Shown here: piece by piece, positions 6,951 through 14,322 of the stretch
Position numbering within the stretch: the first letter of the stretch is position 1
Layout: each line of letters opens with the position of its first letter
NCBI GenBank assembly: GCA_964425645.1
Contig: CAYRNC010000039.1
Location: forward strand, 1 to 14,680
DNA length: 14,680 bases
Source of the DNA: CAYRNC01 sp964425645
GTDB taxonomy: Bacteria; Bacillota; Clostridia; Peptostreptococcales; Anaerovoracaceae
Reading direction: 5' to 3'
The notes under the pieces: model-generated
The model's database searches: none
What the model saw: only the letters and a program-made list of their open reading frames with translations
Told to the model about the DNA's origin: nothing
Position numbers and translations under genes: made by a program

Positions 6951-8213
6951 ATGAATAATAATACAGGTACAGGAAAGGCGGACAAGATTCGGGGCCTCTT
7001 TGAAAAGGGCAGGCTCATGCTGACAGACTTTCGGGTTGAAAGGCTCAGTCGGGTAGGGCATAAGACGGGAATCGGTGTCGCTTTAGCTTTTATAGGAGCG
7101 GTTCTGCTATGCGGAACGCTTTTTATATTTCAGCCGTTCTCTACAGATAAACAAAATGAAGGCACCGCCGTAAATGAGGAGAAGTTTTCGTCCCCTATCA
7201 CTTATTGTGCAATTGTAATCGACGGCCGGAACGCCGTTAATCTTGCAAGCAGTGAGGAGGCCCAAAGCGTTTTGGATAAGCTTTCTTTGCATTATCAAAC
7301 TTCCGGGGCTTCTTTGATAGATGTATCCTATTCAGAATCTGTAATTCTGGATGAACAAGAGGGCGTGGACCCTGTTCTTGTAAATGCGGAAGATGCGGTA
7401 TCAATACTGCTTACAGGCACAAAAGAGCCTTTAACCTATACCGTCAAAAGCGGTGATAATCTTTGGGACATAGCAATTAAAAACGATATGACGGTGGAAC
7501 AGATTGAGGCAGCCAATCCGAATGCGGATCCGGATCATCTTAAAATCGGGTCGGTGCTGAATCTGTTCGAATTAAAACCCTATGTGCATGTGATCCTCAC
7601 GGAGCGGATTGCATCAGATACTAATATTGATTATCCTGTGGAATATGAAGAAACATCTGCCCTTTATAAAGGGGAGACCCGGGTTAAAGTGGCGGGGACC
7701 TGCGGTAAGCGTCGTGTTCAAGAGGAAACAGTCAAGGAAAACGGTGTTGTGATTTTTTCAAAAGAGCTGGAATCCACCGTGATAAGCGAACCTAAAAAGC
7801 AAGTGGTTCTGAAAGGGACAAAATCTCTTTCAACGTTGGTTGGGACCGGCCAGTTTTCAAGCCCGATGGGATATCTTGAAGTCTCTTCCGGATTCGGGTC
7901 AAGGGGCGGTGCAAGGCATAGCGGCGTGGATTTAAGAAATCCCAAGGGAACGCCGATTTATGCGGTGGATGATGGAGTAGTGCATTATGCCGGCTACAGA
8001 GGAAGCTACGGCAATCTTGTCATATTATCCCACGGTAAAGGCATTGAAACCCTGTATGCCCACTGCGATACGATGCTTGTGAAAATAGGGGATGTGGTGC
8101 GAAAGGGGGACCAAATTGCTACCGTAGGCATTACGGGACGCGCAACAGGCTATCATCTGCACTTCGAAGTTCGCAAGAACGGAGTTCCGGTAAACCCCAT
8201 GAATTACCTGTAA
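6951..8213 (+). CDS. Membrane-anchored LysM-G5-M23 peptidoglycan hydrolase
   Basis: 420 residues from the ATG at 6951, preceded by GGAGGA 6 bp upstream; an in-frame ATG at 6930 lies in the leader hairpin and is unlikely. A basic cytoplasmic tail (1-38) precedes one membrane span (about 40-62) and an external part. In order, this holds a poorly defined region (about 75-155), a LysM domain that binds glycan (about 161-208, VKSGDNLWDIAIKN), a G5 domain (about 211-290) and an M23 metallopeptidase (about 308-420). Zinc ligands are present: His323 and Asp327 (HSGVD) and His404, with His371 (YAH) and His402 (HLH) also in the active site. The enzyme should cut peptide cross-links. Without a cleavable signal peptide it stays tethered to the membrane. 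It could act in cell elongation or in spore-stage wall remodelling, as SpoIIQ-like M23 proteins do, but nothing here shows mother-cell or forespore control. Confidence 0.93.
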   Translation: MNNNTGTGKADKIRGLFEKGRLMLTDFRVERLSRVGHKTGIGVALAFIGAVLLCGTLFIFQPFSTDKQNEGTAVNEEKFSSPITYCAIVIDGRNAVNLASSEEAQSVLDKLSLHYQTSGASLIDVSYSESVILDEQEGVDPVLVNAEDAVSILLTGTKEPLTYTVKSGDNLWDIAIKNDMTVEQIEAANPNADPDHLKIGSVLNLFELKPYVHVILTERIASDTNIDYPVEYEETSALYKGETRVKVAGTCGKRRVQEETVKENGVVIFSKELESTVISEPKKQVVLKGTKSLSTLVGTGQFSSPMGYLEVSSGFGSRGGARHSGVDLRNPKGTPIYAVDDGVVHYAGYRGSYGNLVILSHGKGIETLYAHCDTMLVKIGDVVRKGDQIATVGITGRATGYHLHFEVRKNGVPVNPMNYL

Positions 8214-8226
8214 ATATATAAAACCT

Positions 8227-8255
8227 TTGATTTTGATATGAGGATGAGATATAAT
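8227..8255 (+). promoter_or_regulatory. Promoter of the cysE-cysS operon
   Basis: TTGATT (8227-8232), 17-bp spacer and a perfect TATAAT (8250-8255). Transcription would start near 8262, inside the following hairpin, leaving a leader of only about 50 nt before cysE. That is far too short for a Cys T-box riboswitch, which often controls this operon in other Bacillota. Confidence 0.65.
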
Positions 8256-8259
8256 TTTT

Positions 8260-8289
8260 GGCGAGTCAATAGCTCGCCGTTCATTTTTT
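8260..8289 (+). terminator. Short hairpin with T-tract upstream of cysE
   Basis: GGCGAG (8260-8265) pairs with CTCGCC (8273-8278) around a 7-nt loop; six T residues follow at 8284-8289 after a 5-nt gap. It may be a weak terminator for the upstream hydrolase transcript. If the TATAAT promoter is used, nearly the same stem sits at the 5' end of the cysE mRNA and could protect it. Confidence 0.45.
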
Positions 8290-8311
8290 ATGGAGGTATA
8301 ACAAAATAGCC

Positions 8312-8968
8312 ATGGCATTTTTCAAAGATGTTAAAGAGGATATAAGGGCTGTATTGACGAGGGATCCGGCCGCCAGAAACAGCTTGGAGGTGTTGCTGTG
8401 CTATCCGGGTGTCTGGGCGCTTATCTTCCATAAACAGGCTCACTGGCTACATAACAGGCGCCTGAAGCTTCCTGCAAGGATATGGTCTCAGTTGGCAAGA
8501 TTTCTTACGGGTATCGAGATTCATCCCGGTGCCGTTATCGGGCACCGCTGCTTCATAGATCACGGCATGGCTGTTGTGGTAGGCGAAACGACCATGATCG
8601 GTGACGATGTTACCATTTATCAAGGTGTAACCTTGGGGGGAACGGGAAAAGATACGGGTAAAAGACATCCTACCATAGGAAATAACGTTGTAATTAGTTC
8701 GGGCGCCAAAGTCTTGGGGCCGTTCACAATAGGGAATAACTGCAAAATAGGAGCGGGATCTGTTGTCCTTGAGGAGATTCCGGACAATTGCACAGTTGTG
8801 GGAATACCCGGTAAGATCGTAAAGAGGGGGAATCAAAGAGCGCAGGATCTTAATCAGGTGGATCTGCCGGATCCTGTTTCGATAGAGCTGGAATGCCTGC
8901 GGCGCAGGATAGTAATGATTGAGAGTAAATTAAGAGAAATAGAAGAGGTAGAACATGAGAATATTTAA
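8312..8968 (+). CDS. cysE: Serine O-acetyltransferase
   Basis: 218 residues, the short Bacillota/plant-pathway type without the long N-terminal domain of the E. coli enzyme. It makes O-acetylserine from serine and acetyl-CoA, the first step of cysteine synthesis. An N-terminal helical part (1-65) leads to a left-handed beta-helix of hexapeptide repeats (about 66-170). Active-site features are HPGAVIG at 71-77, Asp83-His84 in FIDHGMAVVVGETT, GGTGKDTGKRHP at 109-120 and the coenzyme A-contacting tail near GIPGKIVKRG. The C-terminal 40 residues look like a short coiled coil. The SD GGAGG (8292-8296) is unusually far (15 bp) from the ATG at 8312; an ATA codon at 8306 is in frame at the normal distance. 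The gene overlaps cysS by 14 bp. Confidence 0.95.
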   Translation: MAFFKDVKEDIRAVLTRDPAARNSLEVLLCYPGVWALIFHKQAHWLHNRRLKLPARIWSQLARFLTGIEIHPGAVIGHRCFIDHGMAVVVGETTMIGDDVTIYQGVTLGGTGKDTGKRHPTIGNNVVISSGAKVLGPFTIGNNCKIGAGSVVLEEIPDNCTVVGIPGKIVKRGNQRAQDLNQVDLPDPVSIELECLRRRIVMIESKLREIEEVEHENI

Positions 8969-10361
8969 TACGATGACGGGGAAAAAAGAAGATTTCGTGC
9001 CTGTCGACGATGATGCCGTAAAGATATATGTCTGCGGGCCTACCGTATATAACTATTTTCATATTGGAAATGCGAGACCCTTTGTGGTCTTTGATGCTTT
9101 AAGAAGATATCTGGAATACCGAGGTAAAAAGGTGATATTTGTTCAGAATTTTACAGATGTGGACGACAAAATAATCAATAAAGCCAGAGAAGAGGGGGTT
9201 ACCGCATCAAGGATCGGTGAGAAATACATTAAAGAATATTTTAAAGATGCAGCAGCCCTAAATGTAAGGGAGGCGGACATTCACCCGAAAGTTACAGAAA
9301 ACATAGCGGATATCATTCGATTTGTGAAGGGGCTGATTGATAGAGGTTATGCCTATGAAGCGGAAGGGGATATTTACTTCAGCGCCCTTAAATTTGAGGG
9401 CTATGGTAAGCTGTCCGGTCAGAATACGGAGGATCTTGAAATAGGGTCCAGGATTGAAATCGGAGAAAAGAAAAAGAATCCGTTGGATTTTGTTTTGTGG
9501 AAGGCGAGAAAGACGCAGGATGAGCCGGCCTGGGACTCCCCGTGGGGGATGGGTCGGCCCGGTTGGCATATCGAATGTTCCGTGATGTCAACAAAATATC
9601 TGGGCGAGACTATCGATATTCATGCGGGAGGGCAGGATCTGGCATTTCCTCATCATGAGAATGAAATAGCCCAAACGGAAGCCATGACGGGGAAGCCCTT
9701 TGCAAATTATTGGATGCACAATGGTTACATTACTATAGACAATGAGAAGATGTCCAAATCCAAAGGTAACTTCTTTACGGTCAGGGATATATTAGAGCAT
9801 TACAGCGGTGAGGTTATACGATATTTTCTTTTGTCGGCCCATTATCGCAGTCCGATTAATTTCAGCGAAGTGTTGATGGAGCAATCAAAGAACAGTCTGG
9901 AAAGGCTTAAGAATACCAGGGCGGATTTAATGCACCTTCATAAAAACGGAAATAATGTAATGTTCGAGCAGGAAGAAAGACGCATTGAGAGCTTTGAACG
10001 GTATCGCGAAAAATTCAAAGATGCCATGGACGATGATCTCAATACTGCTGATGCAATCAGCGTAATATTTGAACTGGTAAGGGACATTAACACCGATATA
10101 AGGGGCGGATGTTCAAAGGGCTTCGCAAAAAGATGCCTGTTTTTACTGGATGAATTGATTGATGTATTGGGTCTGCTCTGCGCAAAGAGCGAAAACGGCG
10201 ATGTTGATGAGGAAATTCGTGCTTTAGTTGCTGAAAGGCAAACAGCTAGGGAAAACAAAGATTTCAAAAGAGCTGACGAGATAAGAGATGCACTGAAGCA
10301 GATGGGAATAACGTTAAAGGATACTCCGCAGGGCGTTCAGATTATAAGGGAAACGGTATGA
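8955..10361 (+). CDS. cysS: Cysteinyl-tRNA synthetase
   Basis: 468 residues, the normal length for this class I enzyme, which charges tRNA-Cys. The HIGH-type motif is HIGN at 37-40 and KMSKS is at 265-269. The zinc site that selects cysteine is complete: Cys27 (VCGPTVYN), Cys208 (WHIECSV), His233 and Glu237 (FPHHENE). The helical anticodon-binding part covers about 300-468. The start ATG lies within the end of cysE, after AGAGG. Having the enzyme that makes the cysteine precursor and the enzyme that charges cysteine co-translated is a classic Bacillota arrangement; the next gene overlaps by ATGA. Confidence 0.98.
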   Translation: MRIFNTMTGKKEDFVPVDDDAVKIYVCGPTVYNYFHIGNARPFVVFDALRRYLEYRGKKVIFVQNFTDVDDKIINKAREEGVTASRIGEKYIKEYFKDAAALNVREADIHPKVTENIADIIRFVKGLIDRGYAYEAEGDIYFSALKFEGYGKLSGQNTEDLEIGSRIEIGEKKKNPLDFVLWKARKTQDEPAWDSPWGMGRPGWHIECSVMSTKYLGETIDIHAGGQDLAFPHHENEIAQTEAMTGKPFANYWMHNGYITIDNEKMSKSKGNFFTVRDILEHYSGEVIRYFLLSAHYRSPINFSEVLMEQSKNSLERLKNTRADLMHLHKNGNNVMFEQEERRIESFERYREKFKDAMDDDLNTADAISVIFELVRDINTDIRGGCSKGFAKRCLFLLDELIDVLGLLCAKSENGDVDEEIRALVAERQTARENKDFKRADEIRDALKQMGITLKDTPQGVQIIRETV

Positions 10362-10888
10362 AACTTCTTGTCATAAGCGATACCCACGGCAGGATAATTG
10401 AAGCGGAGAATCTGATAAACAGCCTTTCGGGAATCGATTGTGTTGTACACTTAGGTGATTATCAAAGGGACGGGCTAAAGCTTGAAAGCAAATGCGGTGT
10501 TCCGGTCATAGCCCTTAAGGGGAACACGGATGGGAGTTTCTCCAATGAAGGCTATCGCATAGTGGATACTGAGTACGGAAAACTATATCTTTCTCACGGG
10601 CACATGGAAGCGGTCAAGCGTGGTCCCGAAAACATACTTTACAAAGCATTCTCTTTAGGATGTAAAGCCGCACTGTACGGTCATACTCACGTTCCGGAAT
10701 ACAGGAATTTGGGGGAGATTTATCTGCTTAATCCGGGAAGCCTTGCGTTTCCTCGAGGCAACAGGCCCGGATCTTATGCGGTTATTGTGACATCGAAGGA
10801 AGCATTTCAGGCCGAGATTTTTTTTCTGGATGCCGAAAGGGAGAAAACAGGTGTTTTCGCCAGAATCCGCAGCGGCTTGGGGGGCTGA
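10358..10888 (+). CDS. YfcE/MJ0936-type metallophosphodiesterase
   Basis: 176-residue calcineurin-like phosphoesterase. Metal-binding motifs appear in the family order: SDTHGR (Asp8, His10), HLGDYQRD (Asp34), KGNTD (Asn56), SHGHM (His80, His82) and YGHTHVPEY (His109, His111), followed by NPGSLAFPR at 125-133. All dinuclear-site ligands are present, so it should be active. Family members hydrolyse model phosphodiesters; the physiological substrate is unknown and the context does not settle it. It starts in an ATGA overlap with cysS with only a weak SD, so translation is probably coupled. Confidence 0.88.
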   Translation: MKLLVISDTHGRIIEAENLINSLSGIDCVVHLGDYQRDGLKLESKCGVPVIALKGNTDGSFSNEGYRIVDTEYGKLYLSHGHMEAVKRGPENILYKAFSLGCKAALYGHTHVPEYRNLGEIYLLNPGSLAFPRGNRPGSYAVIVTSKEAFQAEIFFLDAEREKTGVFARIRSGLGG

Positions 10889-10906
10889 TTTAGGCTTATG
10901 GCCCGT

Positions 10907-10935
10907 TTGCTTTTCCTCAGTCATTATGGTAGTAT
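10907..10935 (+). promoter_or_regulatory. Possible internal promoter before mrnC
   Basis: TTGCTT (10907-10912), 17-bp spacer and TAGTAT (10930-10935) with a TGG extended -10 just upstream. It sits in the 75-bp gap between the phosphodiesterase and mini-RNase III genes, the widest gap in this operon. It could give separate expression of the mrnC-sigH half. The matches are only moderate. Confidence 0.35.
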
Positions 10936-10963
10936 TTTCAACAACAAAGCAAGAAGGGGTAAG

Positions 10964-11350
10964 ATGAAACCTCAATATATGAATACAACAGCACTGGCTT
11001 TTTTAGGGGACGCCATATACGAGGCTTATGTAAGGGCCGAGTTGATAAATACCGTAAAAGGAGATGCGGGAAGACTTCATAAGGAAGCCGTAAAATTCGT
11101 AAGGGCCGACGCCCAGGCACAGGCTATGAAAAAACTTTTCGGCAAGCTTTCGGAAGAGGAGACGGCGCTCGTTAAAAGGGCCAGAAATAAGAAAAGCTCC
11201 GCTTGCCCAAAGAATACCGACCCGGTGATTTACAGATGGGCGACCGCTTTTGAGGCCTTTATAGCCTATCTGTACCTTTCAGGCAACAAGGAACGGATGC
11301 GGGAAATAATCAAAGAGGCGATGGAAAGCGTTAAATTGGGAGATGGCTAA
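10964..11350 (+). CDS. mrnC: Mini-ribonuclease III
   Basis: 128 residues from the ATG at 10964, which has AAGGGG upstream; a longer reading from 10898 adds 22 residues unlike the family and has no SD. It is an RNase III catalytic domain without the double-stranded RNA binding domain. In Bacillus subtilis the enzyme matures both ends of 23S rRNA. Catalytic acidic residues are visible: Asp16 in FLGDAIYEAYVR and Glu97 in ATAFEAFIAYL; the typical RARNKK and PKNTD segments lie at 72-77 and 82-86. The position between cysS and rlmB matches the Bacillota order. It overlaps the next gene by 8 bp. Confidence 0.94.
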   Translation: MKPQYMNTTALAFLGDAIYEAYVRAELINTVKGDAGRLHKEAVKFVRADAQAQAMKKLFGKLSEEETALVKRARNKKSSACPKNTDPVIYRWATAFEAFIAYLYLSGNKERMREIIKEAMESVKLGDG

Positions 11351-11552
11351 AAAACAGGTAAGAAATAAATTTCGTGACCGCCTGGCGGACTATTATCTCA
11401 CGAACCGAGAAATTACAAAGCAGTCGGATGCAGAATACGAACAGGGAAAAAGAAGCGGCGAAAAAAAACCTTGGTCAGGAAGTGAGAAAATAATGGCTGC
11501 CATCACCCTTGCCGCTATTATCCTTTTGGCAGTTAAATATCTTGTGTTTTAA
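11343..11552 (+). CDS. Small putative tail-anchored protein
   Basis: 69 residues; I do not recognise a family. Residues 1-50 are hydrophilic and highly charged (many Lys, Arg and Glu) and the last 20 (about 50-69) form one hydrophobic segment ending at the C-terminus, the layout of a tail-anchored membrane protein facing the cytoplasm. It begins inside the end of mrnC (8-bp overlap), with GGAG immediately next to the ATG, so it is probably translated by coupling. The overlap, the tight fit before thyA and the coherent hydrophobic tail support a real gene. No function can be given. Confidence 0.65.
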   Translation: MAKKQVRNKFRDRLADYYLTNREITKQSDAEYEQGKRSGEKKPWSGSEKIMAAITLAAIILLAVKYLVF

Positions 11553-11570
11553 GTAGAGGGAGGATGATCT

Positions 11571-12401
11571 TTGAGCAGGGCAGATGAACTTTTTTCGGCA
11601 ATGTGCCAAGATATTATATCTAACGGGTTTTCTTCAAAGGGACATAACGTAAGGGCAAGGTGGAAAGACGGGACGCCTGCTCATACATTAAAACGGTTTG
11701 GCATCATCAATCGATACGACCTTTCAGAAGAATTTCCCGCCTTGACCCTCAGACCCACGGCGATAAAAACTGCTGTGGATGAATTGCTGTGGATATGGCA
11801 AAAAAAATCTAACCGTACGGCGGAACTGGAAAGTCACATTTGGGATGCTTGGGCAGATGATAACGGAACGATCGGCAAGGCATACGGTTATCAGCTTTCC
11901 GTAAAGCATAAATATCCCGAGGGGGAAATGGATCAGGTAGACAGAGTTCTTTATGACCTTCGTCACAATCCGTACAGCAGGCGGATTATGACCAACATCT
12001 ATAATTTTGCGGATCTTCACGAGATGGCTCTTTATCCCTGCGCCTACAGCATGACTTTTAATGTGACAGGCAGCCGATTGAATGCGATACTGAATCAGCG
12101 TTCACAGGATGTATTGGTCGCCAATAACTGGAACGTTGTTCAATATTCCGTATTGATCATGATGCTGGCCCGGGTAAGCGGACTTCATCCCGGGGAACTG
12201 GTCCATGTGATCGCCGACGCCCATATATATGATCGCCACATCCCCATCGTGGAAATGATGCTTAAAAGGTCTGAATATCCGGCTCCGAAGGTCACACTGA
12301 ATCCCGAAGTAAAGGACTTCTATGATTTTACCCCCGATGACGTAATAGTGAAGGATTACAAAAAAAATCCTCAGATTAAGAATATTCCTATCGCTGTATA
12401 A
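11571..12401 (+). CDS. thyA: Thymidylate synthase ThyA (phi3T/B. subtilis ThyA-like)
   Basis: 276 residues with a TTG start at 11571; GGGAGGA (11558-11564) is 6 bp upstream. It makes dTMP from dUMP using methylene-tetrahydrofolate. The catalytic Cys157 lies in MALYPCAYSM; the phosphate and dUMP-binding RSQD is at 177-180, Asn188 is the dUMP base contact, and HIYDRH at 218-223 is the His/Tyr substrate-binding motif. Segments such as LLWIWQKKSN, HIWDAW and PEVKDFYDFT resemble the ThyA of phage phi3T and Bacillus rather than E. coli ThyA. The usual LGxPFN stretch after RSxD is replaced by VANNWN. The next gene is dihydrofolate reductase, which regenerates the folate that this enzyme oxidises. 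Confidence 0.93.
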   Translation: MSRADELFSAMCQDIISNGFSSKGHNVRARWKDGTPAHTLKRFGIINRYDLSEEFPALTLRPTAIKTAVDELLWIWQKKSNRTAELESHIWDAWADDNGTIGKAYGYQLSVKHKYPEGEMDQVDRVLYDLRHNPYSRRIMTNIYNFADLHEMALYPCAYSMTFNVTGSRLNAILNQRSQDVLVANNWNVVQYSVLIMMLARVSGLHPGELVHVIADAHIYDRHIPIVEMMLKRSEYPAPKVTLNPEVKDFYDFTPDDVIVKDYKKNPQIKNIPIAV

Positions 12402-12423
12402 AAACGGGAAGACGGGAGGGGCA

Positions 12424-12918
12424 ATGAAAGCTATCGTTGTTGTCGACAAGAATTGGGCCATCGGGAAGGATGGGTGTTTGCTCATTCATCTGATGGGGGA
12501 CATGATATATTTTAAAGAAAAGACCTTGGGCAAAGTTGTCGTTATGGGCAGGGCGACGCTGGATTCTCTTCCCGACGGAAAGCCTTTGCAAGGGAGAACG
12601 AATATCGTGTTATCGCGAAATCCCAAACCGGAAACGGATTGTGAAGCCTGTAAATCGTTGGAGGAGGTATTAAGCCTGATAAAGAAATACGATTCCGATG
12701 ACGTGTTTATAATTGGCGGGGAAAATGTCTATGCTCAGTTCCTTCCTTATTGCGATACCGCCTATGTAACTAAAATCGATAAAAGCTTTCCCGCAGACAG
12801 ATTTTTCCCCGATCTTGACGAGAATCGGGACTGGCATCTGATTTATGAAAGCGAACCCCAATGTGATCAAGGCGTGATCTATCGCTTCACAGAGTACAGA
12901 AGGTATAACGGTCATTAA
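12424..12918 (+). CDS. folA: Dihydrofolate reductase
   Basis: 164 residues. It reduces dihydrofolate to tetrahydrofolate with NADPH, closing the cycle opened by ThyA. Visible features: an N-terminal strand (AIVVVDKNWAIGKDG), the catalytic acid Asp26 in HLMGDMIYFKEKT (equivalent to E. coli Asp27), VVVMGRATLDSLP at 38-50 with the NADPH-binding MGR, TNIVLSRN at 59-66 and IIGGENVYAQFLP at 96-108. The usual proline before the catalytic acid (LPxD) is Met24 here, which may slightly change the pocket. GGGAGGGG lies just before the ATG. The gene begins 22 bp after thyA. Confidence 0.95.
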   Translation: MKAIVVVDKNWAIGKDGCLLIHLMGDMIYFKEKTLGKVVVMGRATLDSLPDGKPLQGRTNIVLSRNPKPETDCEACKSLEEVLSLIKKYDSDDVFIIGGENVYAQFLPYCDTAYVTKIDKSFPADRFFPDLDENRDWHLIYESEPQCDQGVIYRFTEYRRYNGH

Positions 12919-12931
12919 ACGGAGAGATAAT

Positions 12932-13669
12932 TTGAACCACATTATTTACGGTAGAAATCCGATCATTGAGGCCTTGAAAAGCGGCCGAAAAATTGAAAAG
13001 CTTTTGATTCAAAAAAACGGAAAGGGTTCCGTTATAACGATAGGAACCATGGCAAATGAGATGGGTATTCCTGTCCAATATGTGGAGAAATCAGCTTTGG
13101 ACCGAAAAATCGGCGCCGCCGTTCATCAGGGTGTGGCGGCTTTTGTATCACCATACGGGTATTGTGATGTTGAAGATCTGTTGTCTATTGCGAAAAATCG
13201 GGCAGAACCACCTTTTTTACTCATCCTTGACGGGGTTTTGGATCCCCGCAATTTCGGAGCCATTCTTCGTACTGCCGACGGGGCGGGCGTAAATGGAGTT
13301 ATAATACCAAAGCGCAGATCATCGGGGCTCACGGATGCGGCTGTTAAAACATCTGCGGGGGCTGCTGAATATGTACCGGTGGCCAGGGTTGCAAACCTTG
13401 CCGATACCGTGGAAAAACTTAAAAAAGCAAACATCTGGGTCGCTGCAGGCGATATTGGGGGGCAAAACTACGAGGGGGCGGACCTTAACGGGCCCATAGC
13501 CTTAATTATGGGAGGCGAAGGCAAAGGGGTAAGCAGGCTGCTCCGGGAAAAATCGGACTATATCATTTCCATACCCATGGAGGGACGGATAGCTTCATTA
13601 AACGTCTCCTGTGCGGCTGCGGTGTTGATGTACGAGATTCATCGTCAAAGAAAAGGGAAAAAAGATTGA
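12932..13669 (+). CDS. rlmB: 23S rRNA 2'-O-methyltransferase RlmB (SpoU family)
   Basis: 245 residues with a TTG start preceded by GGAGAG. An N-terminal substrate-binding domain (about 3-76, beginning IIYGRNPIIEAL) precedes the knotted SpoU catalytic domain. The three family motifs are intact: LDPRNFGAILRTADGAG at 103-119 (Asn107, Arg113), IMGGEGKGVSRLL at 192-204 and IPMEGRIASLNVSCAAAVL at 214-232 (Ser222, Asn224). The context beside mini-RNase III and sigH is the normal place of rlmB in Bacillota, which supports methylation of 23S rRNA (G2251 in E. coli numbering) rather than tRNA. Its stop overlaps the TTG start of sigH. Confidence 0.93.
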   Translation: MNHIIYGRNPIIEALKSGRKIEKLLIQKNGKGSVITIGTMANEMGIPVQYVEKSALDRKIGAAVHQGVAAFVSPYGYCDVEDLLSIAKNRAEPPFLLILDGVLDPRNFGAILRTADGAGVNGVIIPKRRSSGLTDAAVKTSAGAAEYVPVARVANLADTVEKLKKANIWVAAGDIGGQNYEGADLNGPIALIMGGEGKGVSRLLREKSDYIISIPMEGRIASLNVSCAAAVLMYEIHRQRKGKKD

Positions 13670-14301
13670 AAGGTACAGATTCTAATTCAAAGGCGGTTTC
13701 GGAAGAAGAACTGGTCAGGCTCGCTCAGCGCGGAGATGCCGGGGCGGAAGAAACCCTTATCCGCAAATATAAAGGGACTATAAAGGCGAAAGGCCGACTC
13801 TACTATATTGCAGGTGCTGACAGGGATGATATTGTTCAGGAAGGTATGATAGGGATATTCAAGGCGATAAGGGGGTTCGACGAAAGCAAGCAGACATCCT
13901 TTCGTACGTTTGCCGAGCTGTGCATCAACAGGCAAATCATTACGGCGATAAAGCAGGCTGCAAGGATGAAACACTCTCCGCTCAATACTTCGCTTTCGTT
14001 AAACCGACCTATGTCGGAGGATGAGAAATCATCCACTTTGGGGGAAACTCTTTCCTCGGGAAGCAATACAGACCCCGTGGCCTTACTGCTTTTAAAAGAG
14101 GCTATGGATATAATAGAGGGAAATGAAAAGAATCTTCTAAGTGATCTGGAATACAAGGTGTGGGGTTTGTACAGAAAAGGGAAGAGCTATGTGGAGATTT
14201 CGGAAATCCTGGGAAAATCAAAAAAATCCATCGATAACACCATACAAAGAACGAGACGCAAGTTATCACTTTACATAGAGGAAAGCAACAAAAACCCTTG
14301 A
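13666..14301 (+). CDS. sigH: RNA polymerase sigma factor SigH (Spo0H)
   Basis: 211 residues of the sigma-70 family. Region 2, which binds core polymerase and the -10 element, is at about 25-100 (DRDDIVQEGMIGIFKAIRGF, then SFRTFAELCINRQIITAIK). Region 4, the -35 reader, is at about 157-202 (LEYKVWGLYRKGKSYVEISE, then KSKKSIDNTIQRTRRKL). The lack of region 3 and the close likeness to Bacillus Spo0H, including the AELCI-RQIITAIK stretch, mark it as SigH, which drives early sporulation and stationary-phase genes. It starts with TTG in a TTGA overlap with rlmB, so its output should follow rlmB translation; AAGGGA lies about 8 bp upstream. A known SigH-neighbour gene, rae1/yacP, is absent between rlmB and sigH. 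Confidence 0.95.
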   Translation: MKGTDSNSKAVSEEELVRLAQRGDAGAEETLIRKYKGTIKAKGRLYYIAGADRDDIVQEGMIGIFKAIRGFDESKQTSFRTFAELCINRQIITAIKQAARMKHSPLNTSLSLNRPMSEDEKSSTLGETLSSGSNTDPVALLLLKEAMDIIEGNEKNLLSDLEYKVWGLYRKGKSYVEISEILGKSKKSIDNTIQRTRRKLSLYIEESNKNP

Positions 14302-14322
14302 AAAAGGGGCAGGAAAAACTGG

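Noticed and set aside
8214..8311. Cys T-box riboswitch before cysE, or a Pro T-box before proS
   Set aside because: The gaps are too short (98 bp before cysE, 5 bp before proS) and no T-box sequence or specifier loop is visible.
10898..10963. N-terminal extension of mini-RNase III
   Set aside because: The extra 22 residues are unlike the family, lack an SD and overlap a candidate promoter.
14295..14308. CCCTT-GAAA-AAGGG hairpin at the sigH stop as a terminator
   Set aside because: The stem is only 5 bp and no T-tract follows; the GNRA loop is probably chance.
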